NCBI GenBank assembly: GCA_964393325.1
Contig: CAYMTE010000003.1
Coordinates: 22,575-86,574 of the forward strand
From: JBAZWV01 sp964393325
Lineage (GTDB): Bacteria > Patescibacteriota > Patescibacteriia > 2-12-FULL-60-25
DNA: 64,000 nucleotides
Direction: 5' to 3'
Within the stretch, counting starts at the first letter, position 1. The number at the start of each line of letters is the position of its first letter. Under the pieces are notes generated by a model. The model saw only the letters and a list, made by a program, of their open reading frames with translations. It was not told where the DNA came from and did no database searches. Both the position numbers and the translations under genes were made by a program. This document shows, piece by piece, positions 54,234-63,039 of the stretch.

Positions 54234-54350
54234 TGTCATTCCGACCGAGGAGGCTCTGCGACGAGCAGGGGAATCGCTTCGAGACGCGACCTATGGATAC
54301 GCGGTCACGAAGGGATTCCTCGGCTCCGTCGGACTCCGCTCGGGATGACA
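54234..54350. repeat. Interspersed imperfect palindromic repeat (117 bp)
   Basis: The left end TGTCATTCCGACCGAGG and right end CTCCGCTCGGGATGACA are inverted. Further inside GGGGAATCGCTTCG mirrors CGAAGGGATTCC. A shortened relative lies at 28478-28503. Similar CATTCCGA/GGGATTCCTCGG elements occur in many genomes (recalled, not searched). It does not encode protein. Confidence 0.72.
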
Positions 54351-54398
54351 TACGGTCGATGTCTTGCCGAAACCCACTTTTTTTGGTATACAGCACGC

Positions 54399-55511
54399 AT
54401 GAATCTCGAGACCCTCAAAGAGGTCATGACAGAGCTCAAACAACCCGCGTATCGCCTCGCGCAAGCGAAGCGGGCGTTTTATGTTGAGTTACTTTCGGGA
54501 TGGAATGAGGTGACGCCGTTTTCAAAGTCACTTCGTGACGAACTTGAGAAACGCGTTCCGTGGGATGCGCTGACGCCCGGTCGGACGTTGGTCTCATCAA
54601 ACAAGGATACGGTGAAAATGCTGTTTTCGACGCATGATGGAAAGAAGATCGAGACGGTGCTTATGCGACATGAAGGCGGGCGAAATACCGTGTGCATTTC
54701 CTCGCAGGTTGGTTGCGCCATGGGGTGCACGTTTTGTGCAACCGGCACGATGGGGCTCACGCGGAATCTGACCGCTGAAGAGATTGTTGACCAGGTCGTT
54801 CACATGGCGCGGTTTTTGAAACCCGAACAAGCGCATGTCACGAATGTCGTGTTCATGGGGATGGGTGAGCCGCTGCATAATTACGCAGAGGTCATGAAAG
54901 CTGTTTACATCCTGAACGATCAGGACGGGTTTTGTCTTGGCGCGCGACATATCACGATTTCCACCTGTGGGATTGTGCCGGGCATTAATAAGCTCGCGCA
55001 AGAACCGTTGCAGGTGAATCTTGCGATTTCGCTTCACTCGGCACGAGATGTGACGCGATCAAAGATCATGCCGGTGAATAATCCATTTCCGGTGAAGAAG
55101 CTCATGGAAGCCGTCGACGCGTATGCCGAGCAGACAAACCGGAAAGTATTTTTTGAATATCTCTTGCTGAAGGGCGTGAATGATACGCAGGAGGAGGCGG
55201 AAGCGCTTGTGCGGTTGCTTGAACATAACAAGCGGTTATATCACGTGAATTTGATTAAATATCACGACACGGATTTGTTTATCGGAACGCAAAAGGACGC
55301 ACGGCTTTCGTTTATGCACAAGATCCAGCGTCTTGGGATGCCGGTGACGCATCGCGTGTCGTTTGGAGAAGACATCGATGCGGCATGCGGTCAGCTTGCC
55401 GTGAACGACGCGACGGGAGACGTTCGACAAGGGAAGCCTGCGATTCGCGCGAATCGTGAAAAGAAACCTGCGTCCAAGTTGGCGCTGGATGTTCGCGCTG
55501 GTCAGAAATAA
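54399..55511 (+). CDS. rlmN: Dual-specificity RNA methyltransferase RlmN
   Basis: 370 aa. Radical SAM motif CAMGCTFCATG, N-terminal KRAFYVELL..., VCISSQVG, GMGEPLHNY, TISTCGIVP, NLAISLHSARD, and the C-terminal DIDAACGQL with the methyl-carrying Cys. Methylates A2503 of 23S rRNA and A37 of some tRNAs. TATACA ends 6 nt before the ATG, after the palindromic repeat. Confidence 0.95.
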   Translation: MNLETLKEVMTELKQPAYRLAQAKRAFYVELLSGWNEVTPFSKSLRDELEKRVPWDALTPGRTLVSSNKDTVKMLFSTHDGKKIETVLMRHEGGRNTVCISSQVGCAMGCTFCATGTMGLTRNLTAEEIVDQVVHMARFLKPEQAHVTNVVFMGMGEPLHNYAEVMKAVYILNDQDGFCLGARHITISTCGIVPGINKLAQEPLQVNLAISLHSARDVTRSKIMPVNNPFPVKKLMEAVDAYAEQTNRKVFFEYLLLKGVNDTQEEAEALVRLLEHNKRLYHVNLIKYHDTDLFIGTQKDARLSFMHKIQRLGMPVTHRVSFGEDIDAACGQLAVNDATGDVRQGKPAIRANREKKPASKLALDVRAGQK

Positions 55512-55515
55512 TCGT

Positions 55516-56658
55516 ATGGGGACAAAACCCAAGGTTCTTGTCGGCATGTCCGGCGGTGTTGATTCGAGCGTAACCGCGGCGCTGCTTTTGGAGCAGGGAT
55601 ATGACGTGACGGGCGGATTTATCAAGAATTGGTCAGACACAAAAGATCTTTGGACGGGCGAGTGTGACTGGCGAGGGGAGCGACGAGACGCGCTGCGCGT
55701 CGCCGCGAAGCTCGGAATTCCGCTGCTCACATTTGATTTTGAGGCGGCATATCGAGAGCGGGTGCTTGCGGAGATGTTTCGTGGATATGAGGCGGGGGAG
55801 ACGCCGAATCCAGACGTGTTGTGCAACGAGGTGACGAAGTTTGGTCTTTTTTTTGATGAGGCGATGAAGCTCGGGTTTGCATACATCGCGATGGGGCACT
55901 ATGCGCGGATAGGCGAAGAGACCGAGAGCCGAGTTACGAGTGGCGAGCCAGCATCAGATCTCGCAACGCTTTTTCCTCCCGTTCGGTTATTGCGCGGTGT
56001 GGATCCGAATAAAGACCAATCGTATTTTTTGTATCGCGTACCGCAGAACGTTTTACGACGCACGATCTTACCGATCGGCGAGTACACAAAACCGGAGGTG
56101 CGAGAACTCGCGCGTCGGTTTGATCTTCCCGTCGCCGAAAAGCCGGATAGTCAAGGAATTTGCTTTATCGGCAAACTCGACATGAAAGATTTTTTGCGGA
56201 CGCGTATTCCGTCGAAGCCGGGGGATATTGTTGATCCGGAAGGGAATGCCCTTGGTCGGCATGAGGGACTTGATGCGTACACGATTGGGCAACGCCAGGG
56301 GATCAATGTCACAGAGGGTGGACATGCGTGGTATGTCGCAGCAAAGCAACGATCAACGAATCGACTCGTCATCGTTCCTCGCGATGATCATCCGATGCTT
56401 TTTGCGACGGATGCGTGGATTCATGACCTCCATTGGACAAGAGGAGAGGATGGAGTGCCCTGCGTCGATGACCGAGTGCAGGTGCAGGTTCGCTATCGGC
56501 AAACGCCGGTGGATGCGACGGTGGATCGTGTTGAGGAAGGTCGGATTCATGTGGTGTTTTCGGAGCCGGTAAAAGCCGTAACGCCTGGGCAATCCGCCGT
56601 GCTGTATCGTGGGGAAGAATGTCTCGGAGGCGGGGTTGTAGAGGGGTCGCCAGAATAA
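55516..56658 (+). CDS. mnmA: tRNA-specific 2-thiouridylase MnmA
   Basis: 380 aa. PP-loop GMSGGVDSSVTAALL, the Cys in NPDVLCNEVTKFG, AMGHYARI, DQSYFLYRV, second catalytic Cys in SQGICFIGK, and the C-terminal beta domain with GQSAVLYRGEECLGGG. Thiolates U34 of tRNA-Lys/Glu/Gln. It starts 4 bp after rlmN, giving an RNA-modification operon. An insert SRVTSGEPASDLATL in the middle is longer than usual. Confidence 0.95.
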   Translation: MGTKPKVLVGMSGGVDSSVTAALLLEQGYDVTGGFIKNWSDTKDLWTGECDWRGERRDALRVAAKLGIPLLTFDFEAAYRERVLAEMFRGYEAGETPNPDVLCNEVTKFGLFFDEAMKLGFAYIAMGHYARIGEETESRVTSGEPASDLATLFPPVRLLRGVDPNKDQSYFLYRVPQNVLRRTILPIGEYTKPEVRELARRFDLPVAEKPDSQGICFIGKLDMKDFLRTRIPSKPGDIVDPEGNALGRHEGLDAYTIGQRQGINVTEGGHAWYVAAKQRSTNRLVIVPRDDHPMLFATDAWIHDLHWTRGEDGVPCVDDRVQVQVRYRQTPVDATVDRVEEGRIHVVFSEPVKAVTPGQSAVLYRGEECLGGGVVEGSPE

Positions 56659-56681
56659 GACGGATAGGCTACACTCCGGCC

Positions 56682-57488
56682 ATGAAATCCGGTTCTCTGC
56701 TCCGTCTCGAGTGGATATCTCTGGTCTATTTAGCGCTCTTTGTTCTTGCGGTTCTTTCGCCCTCATTGGTGACGCGGGGCATTTTTGGCATCGACGAGCG
56801 GCATGTCGAGGAGCTCATGATTTTTGTGTTTGGCATTGTGGGGCTTGCGACATTTTCTATCTATCAGCGCATCATGGAGCGCAAAGAAAAGGAACACGAG
56901 GATGCGAAAAATGAATACGAACGCGCAAAACGTGAATTAGTCGAATCGTATCGCTACATCGGTGCCATTAATCGACAGATCGAGGTCTTGAAGGGGATTA
57001 CGAATCAGACCTCAAAGAACATCGTCGAGCAGCATCACTTAAGCAAGGAACTTTTGACGTCCCTCGTGGCGAATGCGGCGGCGAGTGTTGGGGCTAAGAC
57101 GGCGCTCATCCGGTACGTGGAGCTTGAAAAGATGAGGACGCATCATGAGGTATTGCACGCCATCGGAGACGCAAAGCCGTTTAAGATTCATAATCGGGAT
57201 CTCAAAAAGATTCACGAAGCGGGCGCGTCGCATGCGTATCTTCGTTCTGATGAGGGAAATGAAGTTCTTGTTATTCCTTCAGATCATGAAACTGCCGCGG
57301 TGAAAGCGTATCTCCTTGTTCTGCCAGAGGATGCGCAGGCGACCGTCGCGGATACCTCGCTTCTCAAGGTATTTGCGAATCAGGCGCAGCTTTTACACCA
57401 CGCGCTCGAGGAACAGGTGAAGATTTCTAGCTCTCCGTTGGAGCTCGTTGAGGCGACAAAAAGTCAGGTTCGGGGAGACGTATCGTAA
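56682..57488 (+). CDS. Membrane protein with coiled coil and GAF-like cytoplasmic domain
   Basis: 268 aa. Two helices (about 10-30 and 43-61), a charged coiled coil (RIMERKEKEHEDAKNEYERAKRELVESYRYIGAINRQIEVL), then a GAF-like alpha/beta domain (VANAAASVGAKTALIRYVE, VIPSDHETAAVKAYLLVLPED, KVFANQAQLLHHALEEQV). It resembles a sensor without an output domain. GCTACACT ends 6 nt before the ATG. Function unknown. Confidence 0.7.
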   Translation: MKSGSLLRLEWISLVYLALFVLAVLSPSLVTRGIFGIDERHVEELMIFVFGIVGLATFSIYQRIMERKEKEHEDAKNEYERAKRELVESYRYIGAINRQIEVLKGITNQTSKNIVEQHHLSKELLTSLVANAAASVGAKTALIRYVELEKMRTHHEVLHAIGDAKPFKIHNRDLKKIHEAGASHAYLRSDEGNEVLVIPSDHETAAVKAYLLVLPEDAQATVADTSLLKVFANQAQLLHHALEEQVKISSSPLELVEATKSQVRGDVS

Positions 57489-57506
57489 GCGCGACAGAGG
57501 GGGTTA

Positions 57507-57535
57507 TTGCAGAATACGGTTTTTTTCGTTACCCT
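57507..57535 (+). promoter_or_regulatory. alaS promoter
   Basis: TTGCAG (57507-57512), 17-bp spacer, TACCCT (57530-57535), ATG 7 nt later (leaderless). Confidence 0.7.
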
Positions 57536-57542
57536 TCGGCGC

Positions 57543-59417
57543 ATGACTGTTGCTCAAATTCGATCAAAATTCCTCGATTTTTTCAAGGAAAAAGGACATG
57601 CGATCATCCCGTCGGCGTCGCTGCTTCCGGAAAATGATCCGACCGTGTTGTTCACCACAGCGGGCATGCATCCGCTTGTTCCGTATTTGCTTGGAGAGCG
57701 CCATCCGATGGGAAAACGCCTGGCAAACGCGCAGAAGTGTTTACGAACGGATGATATCGAAGAAGTGGGTGATAACCGACACCTGACGTTTTTTGAGATG
57801 TTGGGAAACTGGTCGCTTGGCGATTATTTCAAGCGAGAGACGATTGGATGGTCGTTTGAATTTTTGACCGACACGCGTTGGCTGGGTATTGATCCGACGC
57901 GGTTGTATGTCACGGTGTTTGAGGGTGATGCGGATGCGCCGCGTGACGAAGAATCCATTGCGATATGGCAATCGCAGTTTGAAGTGAAGGGGATCGCGGC
58001 CGAGATTGGCGTTGCGGGAATGGATGAGCCGACGACGACGCAGAAAGGCTCGAGGATTTACGCATACCCAAAAAAGAAGAACTGGTGGGGTCCGGCAGGG
58101 ATCACGGGGCCATGCGGACCGGATACGGAGATGTTCTACGACACGGGACGATCGCATGATCCGGCGTTTGGCGAGAAATGCCATCCGAACTGCGATTGTG
58201 GACGCTTCGTGGAGATCTGGAATGACGTCTTCATGCAGTACGATAAGCAGGCAGACGGAACATTCGTGCCGTTGGCGCAGAAAAACGTAGATACTGGCAT
58301 GGGGCTTGAGCGTATTGCGGCGATGCTTCAGGGGTGTGCGACGGTGTTTGAAACCGAGATTTTTCAGGGGATTTTTTCGGCAATTACGAATGCCTGCGGA
58401 AAGACATACGGCGAGTCTGCGGAAACCGACCGATCATTCCGTATTATTGCGGATCACCTTCGTGCCGCGACCTTTGTTATTGGCGATCCGCGCGGGGTTG
58501 CGCCATCGAACGTGGGGCAGGGGTATATCGTTCGACGACTTGTCCGCCGCGCGATTCGTGAGGGAAAACGACTTGGAATCACGGAGGCGTTTACGGATCG
58601 CGTCGCGTCGGTTGTGATCGGGGAATTTGGAGCTCATTACAGTGAACTTGAGACGAATCGTGAGAAGATCCTTGAAGAGCTGCGAAAAGAAGAGGAGAAA
58701 TTTGGGAAAACGCTGGAAAAAGGGATGAAAGAGCTTGAAAAGCTTGTCGCAAAAGGACCGCTTACGGGAGAAGATGCCTTCATGCTGTTTTCAACGTATG
58801 GATTTCCGCTTGAGCTGACAGAGGAGATCCTTCGTGAAAAGGGATCGGTTGTTGATCGCGAGGCATTCGCAGCGGGTTTTAAGAAACACCAGGATCTCTC
58901 GCGAACGGCGTCCGCCGGGACGTTTAAGGGTGGATTAGCAGATCATTCCGTTGAGACAACACGGCTTCATACGGCGACGCACCTGTTGCACCAAGCGTTA
59001 CGAACGGTGCTTGGCGATCATGTCGTGCAAAAGGGGAGTAATATTACCGCCGAGCGACTTCGGTTCGATTTTCCGAATCCAGAAAAGATGACGCCCGAGC
59101 AGATCCAAAAGGTGGAGCGTATTGTGAATGACGTGATCGCGCAGGATCTTCCGATTCATTTTGAGGAGCTCACGGTTGAAGAGGCGAAATCGCGCGGCGC
59201 GATCGGACTTTTTGAGGATAAATACGCCCAGCTTGGCGGAAAAATTAAGGTCTATTTTGTCGGCGATGATCAGCACGGCTATTTCAGCAAGGAGATTTGC
59301 GGTGGGCCACATGTGATGCGCACGGGCGAACTTGGATCGTTTAAGATCCAAAAAGAGGAAGCGGTTTCGGCGGGAGTGCGTCGCATCAAGGCGATCGTCA
59401 CCGGTTCCGGGTCGTAA
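57543..59417 (+). CDS. alaS: Alanyl-tRNA synthetase, short form
   Basis: 624 aa; typical bacterial AlaRS is about 870. Class II core: FTTAGMHPLVPYLLG, KCLRTDDIEEVGDNRHLTFFEMLGNWS, and VDTGMGLERIAAM; anticodon-independent recognition domain; editing domain with HTATHLLHQALR zinc motif and CGGPHV. The protein ends right after GVRRIKAIVTG, so the C-Ala oligomerisation domain is missing. Confidence 0.95.
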   Translation: MTVAQIRSKFLDFFKEKGHAIIPSASLLPENDPTVLFTTAGMHPLVPYLLGERHPMGKRLANAQKCLRTDDIEEVGDNRHLTFFEMLGNWSLGDYFKRETIGWSFEFLTDTRWLGIDPTRLYVTVFEGDADAPRDEESIAIWQSQFEVKGIAAEIGVAGMDEPTTTQKGSRIYAYPKKKNWWGPAGITGPCGPDTEMFYDTGRSHDPAFGEKCHPNCDCGRFVEIWNDVFMQYDKQADGTFVPLAQKNVDTGMGLERIAAMLQGCATVFETEIFQGIFSAITNACGKTYGESAETDRSFRIIADHLRAATFVIGDPRGVAPSNVGQGYIVRRLVRRAIREGKRLGITEAFTDRVASVVIGEFGAHYSELETNREKILEELRKEEEKFGKTLEKGMKELEKLVAKGPLTGEDAFMLFSTYGFPLELTEEILREKGSVVDREAFAAGFKKHQDLSRTASAGTFKGGLADHSVETTRLHTATHLLHQALRTVLGDHVVQKGSNITAERLRFDFPNPEKMTPEQIQKVERIVNDVIAQDLPIHFEELTVEEAKSRGAIGLFEDKYAQLGGKIKVYFVGDDQHGYFSKEICGGPHVMRTGELGSFKIQKEEAVSAGVRRIKAIVTGSGS

Positions 59418-59467
59418 AAAAACGGTACGATCACCGTACGCTGCATGGGCGAATTTTTCTGAAACGT

Positions 59468-59496
59468 TTGCATAATAACGAAAGGATTGCTATTAT
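59468..59496 (+). promoter_or_regulatory. Promoter of the infA ribosomal operon
   Basis: TTGCAT (59468-59473), 17-bp spacer ending TGC, TATTAT (59491-59496); leader of about 55 nt before infA. Confidence 0.72.
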
Positions 59497-59557
59497 TTCG
59501 CCATCTAAATTGTGGATAATTGCGCTACTCAACTCATGTCATATTCTCGTTTGTCCT

Positions 59558-59791
59558 ATGGCCGGTAATTCCTCCTCCGCGAATAAGGACTTTATCGTGG
59601 TAAAGGGGGTTGTCGAAGAAAATCTCCCGGCCGCCACCTTTAAGGTGAAGCTCGACAATGGACACACGATTTTGGCTCATTTAGCGGGAAAATTGCGTAT
59701 GCATCGCATTCGTCTCACCCCGGGAGATGAGGTTCAAGTTGAGCTTAGTCCCTACGATTTGACAAAGGGAAGGATAACGTATAGAATTTAG
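59558..59791 (+). CDS. infA: Translation initiation factor IF-1
   Basis: 77 aa. S1/OB fold: KDFIVVKGVVEENLPAATFKVKLDNGHTILAHLAGKLRMHRIRLTPGDEVQVELSPYDLTKGRI is the canonical IF-1 body, with R-M-x-x-I-R-L in place. Binds the 30S A site. Opens the ribosomal protein/RNA polymerase alpha operon. Confidence 0.97.
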   Translation: MAGNSSSANKDFIVVKGVVEENLPAATFKVKLDNGHTILAHLAGKLRMHRIRLTPGDEVQVELSPYDLTKGRITYRI

Positions 59792-59938
59792 CCCACTTGA
59801 AAACCAGCTATTTTGGCGCATTTCTTCACCACGTCATGTCCCCGCTTGTAACGAGCTGGAAACATCCGTGTCGGATCTACACCTCCGGCGATGAATTGCA
59901 GCAAAATAACCGGTTTTCTCTTCATTTTTAACCACGTT

Positions 59939-60055
59939 ATGAAGGTACGCGCTTCCGTTAAACCGATGTGTCGAGATTGTCAGGTCGTGCGCCGTAAGGG
60001 CCGCGTGGTTGTGATGTGTAAAAAGAGTCCGAAACATAAGCAACGCCAGGGGTAA
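59939..60055 (+). CDS. rpmJ: 50S ribosomal protein L36
   Basis: 38 codons read MKVRASVKPMCRDCQVVRRK... to KHKQRQG. The zinc ligands (C-x2-C ... C ... H) are all kept, so this is the zinc-binding (C+) form. It has its usual place between infA and rpsM. Confidence 0.96.
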   Translation: MKVRASVKPMCRDCQVVRRKGRVVVMCKKSPKHKQRQG

Positions 60056-60106
60056 TCGCATCTCGCGAAACCACCCGGCTGAATTGTCCTCACGAAGAAA
60101 CACCCT

Positions 60107-60493
60107 ATGGCTCGTATCGCAGGAGTTACCCTTCCCGCCAACAAGCGCGTTGATATCGCGCTTACCTATATTTACGGCGTTGGCTCGCAGACCGCGAAAC
60201 GTATTATCGCGGAGTCTGGCATTGAAGCGTCGACGCGCGTGAAAGATCTTCCCGAAGCGCAAGCAAACAAGCTTCGCGATATCGTGGAAAAGCAATACAA
60301 GGTTGAGGGAGAACTGAAGCGTGAAGTGTTGGCGAATATCAAGCGCCTCAAGGAAATCGGGAGCTATCGCGGATCACGTCACATTAAGAGCCTTCCTGTT
60401 CGTGGCCAGCGCACAAAAACGAACTCGCGAACCATTCGCGGAAACGTTCGACGAACCATGGGATCTGGAAAGCGCAAGCTTGAAAAGACCTAA
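60107..60493 (+). CDS. rpsM: 30S ribosomal protein S13
   Basis: 128 aa. MARIAGVTLPANKRVDIALTYIYGVG and YRGSRHIKSLPVRGQRTKTNSRTIRG are diagnostic; basic tail reaching toward the P-site tRNAs. Confidence 0.97.
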   Translation: MARIAGVTLPANKRVDIALTYIYGVGSQTAKRIIAESGIEASTRVKDLPEAQANKLRDIVEKQYKVEGELKREVLANIKRLKEIGSYRGSRHIKSLPVRGQRTKTNSRTIRGNVRRTMGSGKRKLEKT

Positions 60494-60505
60494 GCCTACG
60501 AATCT

Positions 60506-60961
60506 ATGGAAGAAGTGAAGCAACAAAACGCCGTCGCGACATCAGGCGCGGATGAAAAGAAGAAGGCTTCGAAAGCGCCGGTTCGCGGCAAGCGCAAAGC
60601 CAAGGCCAAAGCTGCGGTTCCGCATGCGAAGGCGTTTATTCAGGCAACGTACAACAACACGATCGTGACGCTTGCGGATTTGAACGGCAACGTCATCTCG
60701 TGGTCGAGCTCGGGATCGTCTGGATTCAAGGGCCCAAAGAAGGCGACGCCGTATGCGGCATCGCTCGTGGTGAAGAACGCCCTTGATAAGGCTGCCGAGT
60801 CGGGGATCAAGGAAGTGAATGTCTATATCTCCGGTGTCGGTCAGGGTCGCGAAGGCGCAATCCGCGCGTTCAACGCGAACAATGTTAGCGTGCTCTCGAT
60901 TAAGGATGTTACGCCGATTCCGCATAACGGATGCCGACCGCCGCGTCCACGCCGCGTCTAA
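60506..60961 (+). CDS. rpsK: 30S ribosomal protein S11
   Basis: 151 aa. After a Lys/Ala-rich N-terminal extension of about 30 residues comes the S11 body AFIQATYNNTIVTLADLNGNVISWSSSG...GFKGPKKATPYAA, ending DVTPIPHNGCRPPRPRRV. Confidence 0.97.
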   Translation: MEEVKQQNAVATSGADEKKKASKAPVRGKRKAKAKAAVPHAKAFIQATYNNTIVTLADLNGNVISWSSSGSSGFKGPKKATPYAASLVVKNALDKAAESGIKEVNVYISGVGQGREGAIRAFNANNVSVLSIKDVTPIPHNGCRPPRPRRV

Positions 60962-60973
60962 TTTTCTACACGT

Positions 60974-61585
60974 ATGAGACTTCGAGTTACTGCAAAACGC
61001 GTTCGCCGCGAGGGAATGAACCTCGACGGCCGCGACAAGATGGCACGCGTGCTGACAAAGCGACCGTATGCGCCTGGTGTTCACGGGCCGACGGGAAATA
61101 GTCGCATGACGGACTACGGAAAACAGCTCCGCGAAAAACAGCGCGCGAAACTTGTGTTTGGCGTCATGGAGCGACAGTTCCGCAATTATTTTGAAAAGGC
61201 TGTTCGCACCAAGGGAAACTCCGGCGACGCGCTCGTCCAGTTGCTGGAGATGCGTCTCGACAACGTGTTGTTCCGTGCTGGATTTGCAAAGACGCGCGCT
61301 GCCGCTCGTCAGATCATTTCGCATAAGCATGTCGACGTGAACGGAAAGACGGTGAACGTTGCGTCGTACAGCGTCCGCGTTGGTGATATTGTGAAGATCC
61401 GGGAGAGCAAGAAGGGAAAGGGGATTTGGAAGTCGTTTGCGGAAAACGCACCGAAAGTCGAAGTCCCATCATGGATTTCTGCGAATCCATCAGATTTGGA
61501 AGTAAAGATTACGAGCAAGCCGCAGGGTGAAGAGCTGAAGCAGCTCTTCGACACGAAGCTGATCATCGAATTTTACTCGCGCTAA
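60974..61585 (+). CDS. rpsD: 30S ribosomal protein S4
   Basis: 203 aa. KRPYAPGVHGPTGNSRMTDYGKQLREKQ, then the S4 RNA-binding domain RLDNVLFRAGFAKTRAAARQIISHKHVDVNGK. Initiates 30S assembly. The N-terminal region lacks the four-Cys zinc site found in some S4 proteins. Confidence 0.97.
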   Translation: MRLRVTAKRVRREGMNLDGRDKMARVLTKRPYAPGVHGPTGNSRMTDYGKQLREKQRAKLVFGVMERQFRNYFEKAVRTKGNSGDALVQLLEMRLDNVLFRAGFAKTRAAARQIISHKHVDVNGKTVNVASYSVRVGDIVKIRESKKGKGIWKSFAENAPKVEVPSWISANPSDLEVKITSKPQGEELKQLFDTKLIIEFYSR

Positions 61586-61608
61586 CGCGTTGAACCTTTT
61601 TCTTTCGT

Positions 61609-62310
61609 ATGGAATCCATCCTTCTTCCTTCTAAAATCCGTTTTGCAGCGGGCGAGCGGCCGAATGAGGGCGTGCTGACGGTTGAGCCGTGCACGCAAGG
61701 TTATGGAACGACGCTTGGAAATGCGATGCGCCGCGTGCTCTTGTCTTCGCTTCCGGGTGCCGCAGTCACCGCAGTGAAGATTAAGGGCGTTGATCATGAG
61801 TTCTCCACGATCCCGCACGTGAAGGAGGACGTCCTCGAATTGATCCTGAACCTGAAGACGCTTCGTCTCAAGTTGCATAGTGACCAGCCCGTCAAACTTT
61901 CCCTTTCGGTGAAAGGAGAGAAGACGGTCACGGCGGCAGATTTTGAAAAAAATGCAGATGTCGAGATCGTGAATCCGGATCGCGTGCTCGCGACGCTCAC
62001 GGACAAGACAGCGTCGCTTGAGATGGAGATCACGGTTGCAGCGGGACGCGGCTACCGAACGACGGAAGAGCGCGGAAAGGAAAAGCTTGAACTCGGAACA
62101 ATTGCCATCGATGCGTTGTACAGCCCGGTGCTGAACGTTTCGTACAAAGTCGAGGCGACGCGCGTTGGTGAGAAGACGGACTATGACAAGTTGGTACTGA
62201 ATATTGAAACGGATGGAACGATGGACCCGCTCGATGCGTGTAATCGTGCGGTTGCGATTTTGCTGGATCACTTCAATCTCCTCAAGGATATTTCGTATGA
62301 GACACAATAA
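61609..62310 (+). CDS. rpoA: RNA polymerase alpha subunit, N-terminal domain only
   Basis: 233 aa; a full alpha has about 320-330. The dimerisation/assembly domain is complete: EPCTQGYGTTLGNAMRRVLLSSLPGAAVTAVKI, GVDHEFSTIPHVKEDVLELILNLK, and the closing DPLDACNRAVAILLDHFNLL. The stop comes at the normal NTD end and rplQ starts inside the last codons, so the DNA- and activator-binding CTD is missing and not on an adjacent fragment. Confidence 0.95.
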   Translation: MESILLPSKIRFAAGERPNEGVLTVEPCTQGYGTTLGNAMRRVLLSSLPGAAVTAVKIKGVDHEFSTIPHVKEDVLELILNLKTLRLKLHSDQPVKLSLSVKGEKTVTAADFEKNADVEIVNPDRVLATLTDKTASLEMEITVAAGRGYRTTEERGKEKLELGTIAIDALYSPVLNVSYKVEATRVGEKTDYDKLVLNIETDGTMDPLDACNRAVAILLDHFNLLKDISYETQ

Positions 62311-62653
62311 GAAAGGAAAGGTTTTCGGCCGCGAAAAAGGCCCACGCGAAGCGATGCTGCGAAATCTCGCGCAATCGGTGATTTTGTATGAGAACGTAAA
62401 CACCACGCTCGCGAAGGCAAAGGCCGTCCGTCCGCTCGTCGAAAAGCTGATTACGACGGGCCGACAGAAGACGCTTGTCACGCGCCGCGCGCTTTCACGT
62501 GTGCTTACGATTGAATCCGCCGTGAACAAGGTTCTTGAGGAACTTGGTCCGCGATATGCAACGCGACCGGGTGGCTACACGCGTATCATTAAGTTGGGGA
62601 CGCGCGCCGGCGACGGAGCTGAAATCGCGCAACTTCAGTTGATCAAAGAATAA
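62297..62653 (+). CDS. rplQ: 50S ribosomal protein L17
   Basis: 118 aa. MRHNKKGKVFGREKGPREAMLRNLAQSVILYENVNTTLAKAKAVRPLVEKLIT is typical; ends with the G-D-G-A-E-I-A-Q-L strand. Overlaps rpoA by 14 bp. Confidence 0.96.
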   Translation: MRHNKKGKVFGREKGPREAMLRNLAQSVILYENVNTTLAKAKAVRPLVEKLITTGRQKTLVTRRALSRVLTIESAVNKVLEELGPRYATRPGGYTRIIKLGTRAGDGAEIAQLQLIKE

Positions 62654-62654
62654 T

Positions 62655-63035
62655 ATGTCCTGGAAGAAGAAGGCAGGAATGCCAAAAATTACGCGCAAGG
62701 TCGTTGAGATCGACGCGGCCGGCAAGGTCGTGGGTCGTCTTGCGACGCGCATTGCGACGATCCTCGTCGGCAAGCACCGCGCGAGCTATGTTCCCCACAT
62801 CGACAGCGGCGACATCGTGAAGGTGTCGAATGTTGGTCAGATTGTGTTTACCGGAAAGAAGTGGGAACAGAAGGTGCATTTCCGCACCTCTAACCGCCCG
62901 GGTGGGTTGAAGCGCACGCCCGTTTCGAAGCTCCGCACCGAAAATCCGGGAGAAATTCTTCGACACGCCGTGAAGTACATGCTTCCGAAGAACCGAACGC
63001 AGGCCGTCCGCATGAAGCGACTTATCATTGTCTAA
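62655..63035 (+). CDS. rplM: 50S ribosomal protein L13
   Basis: 126 aa. IDAAGKVVGRLATRIATILVGKH, then D-x-G-D-x-V-x-V-x-N, FTGKKWEQKVHFRTSNRPGGLK and AVKYMLPKNRTQAVRMKRL. Immediately after rplQ and followed by rpsI, the common L13-S9 pair. Confidence 0.97.
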   Translation: MSWKKKAGMPKITRKVVEIDAAGKVVGRLATRIATILVGKHRASYVPHIDSGDIVKVSNVGQIVFTGKKWEQKVHFRTSNRPGGLKRTPVSKLRTENPGEILRHAVKYMLPKNRTQAVRMKRLIIV

Positions 63036-63039
63036 TCCT

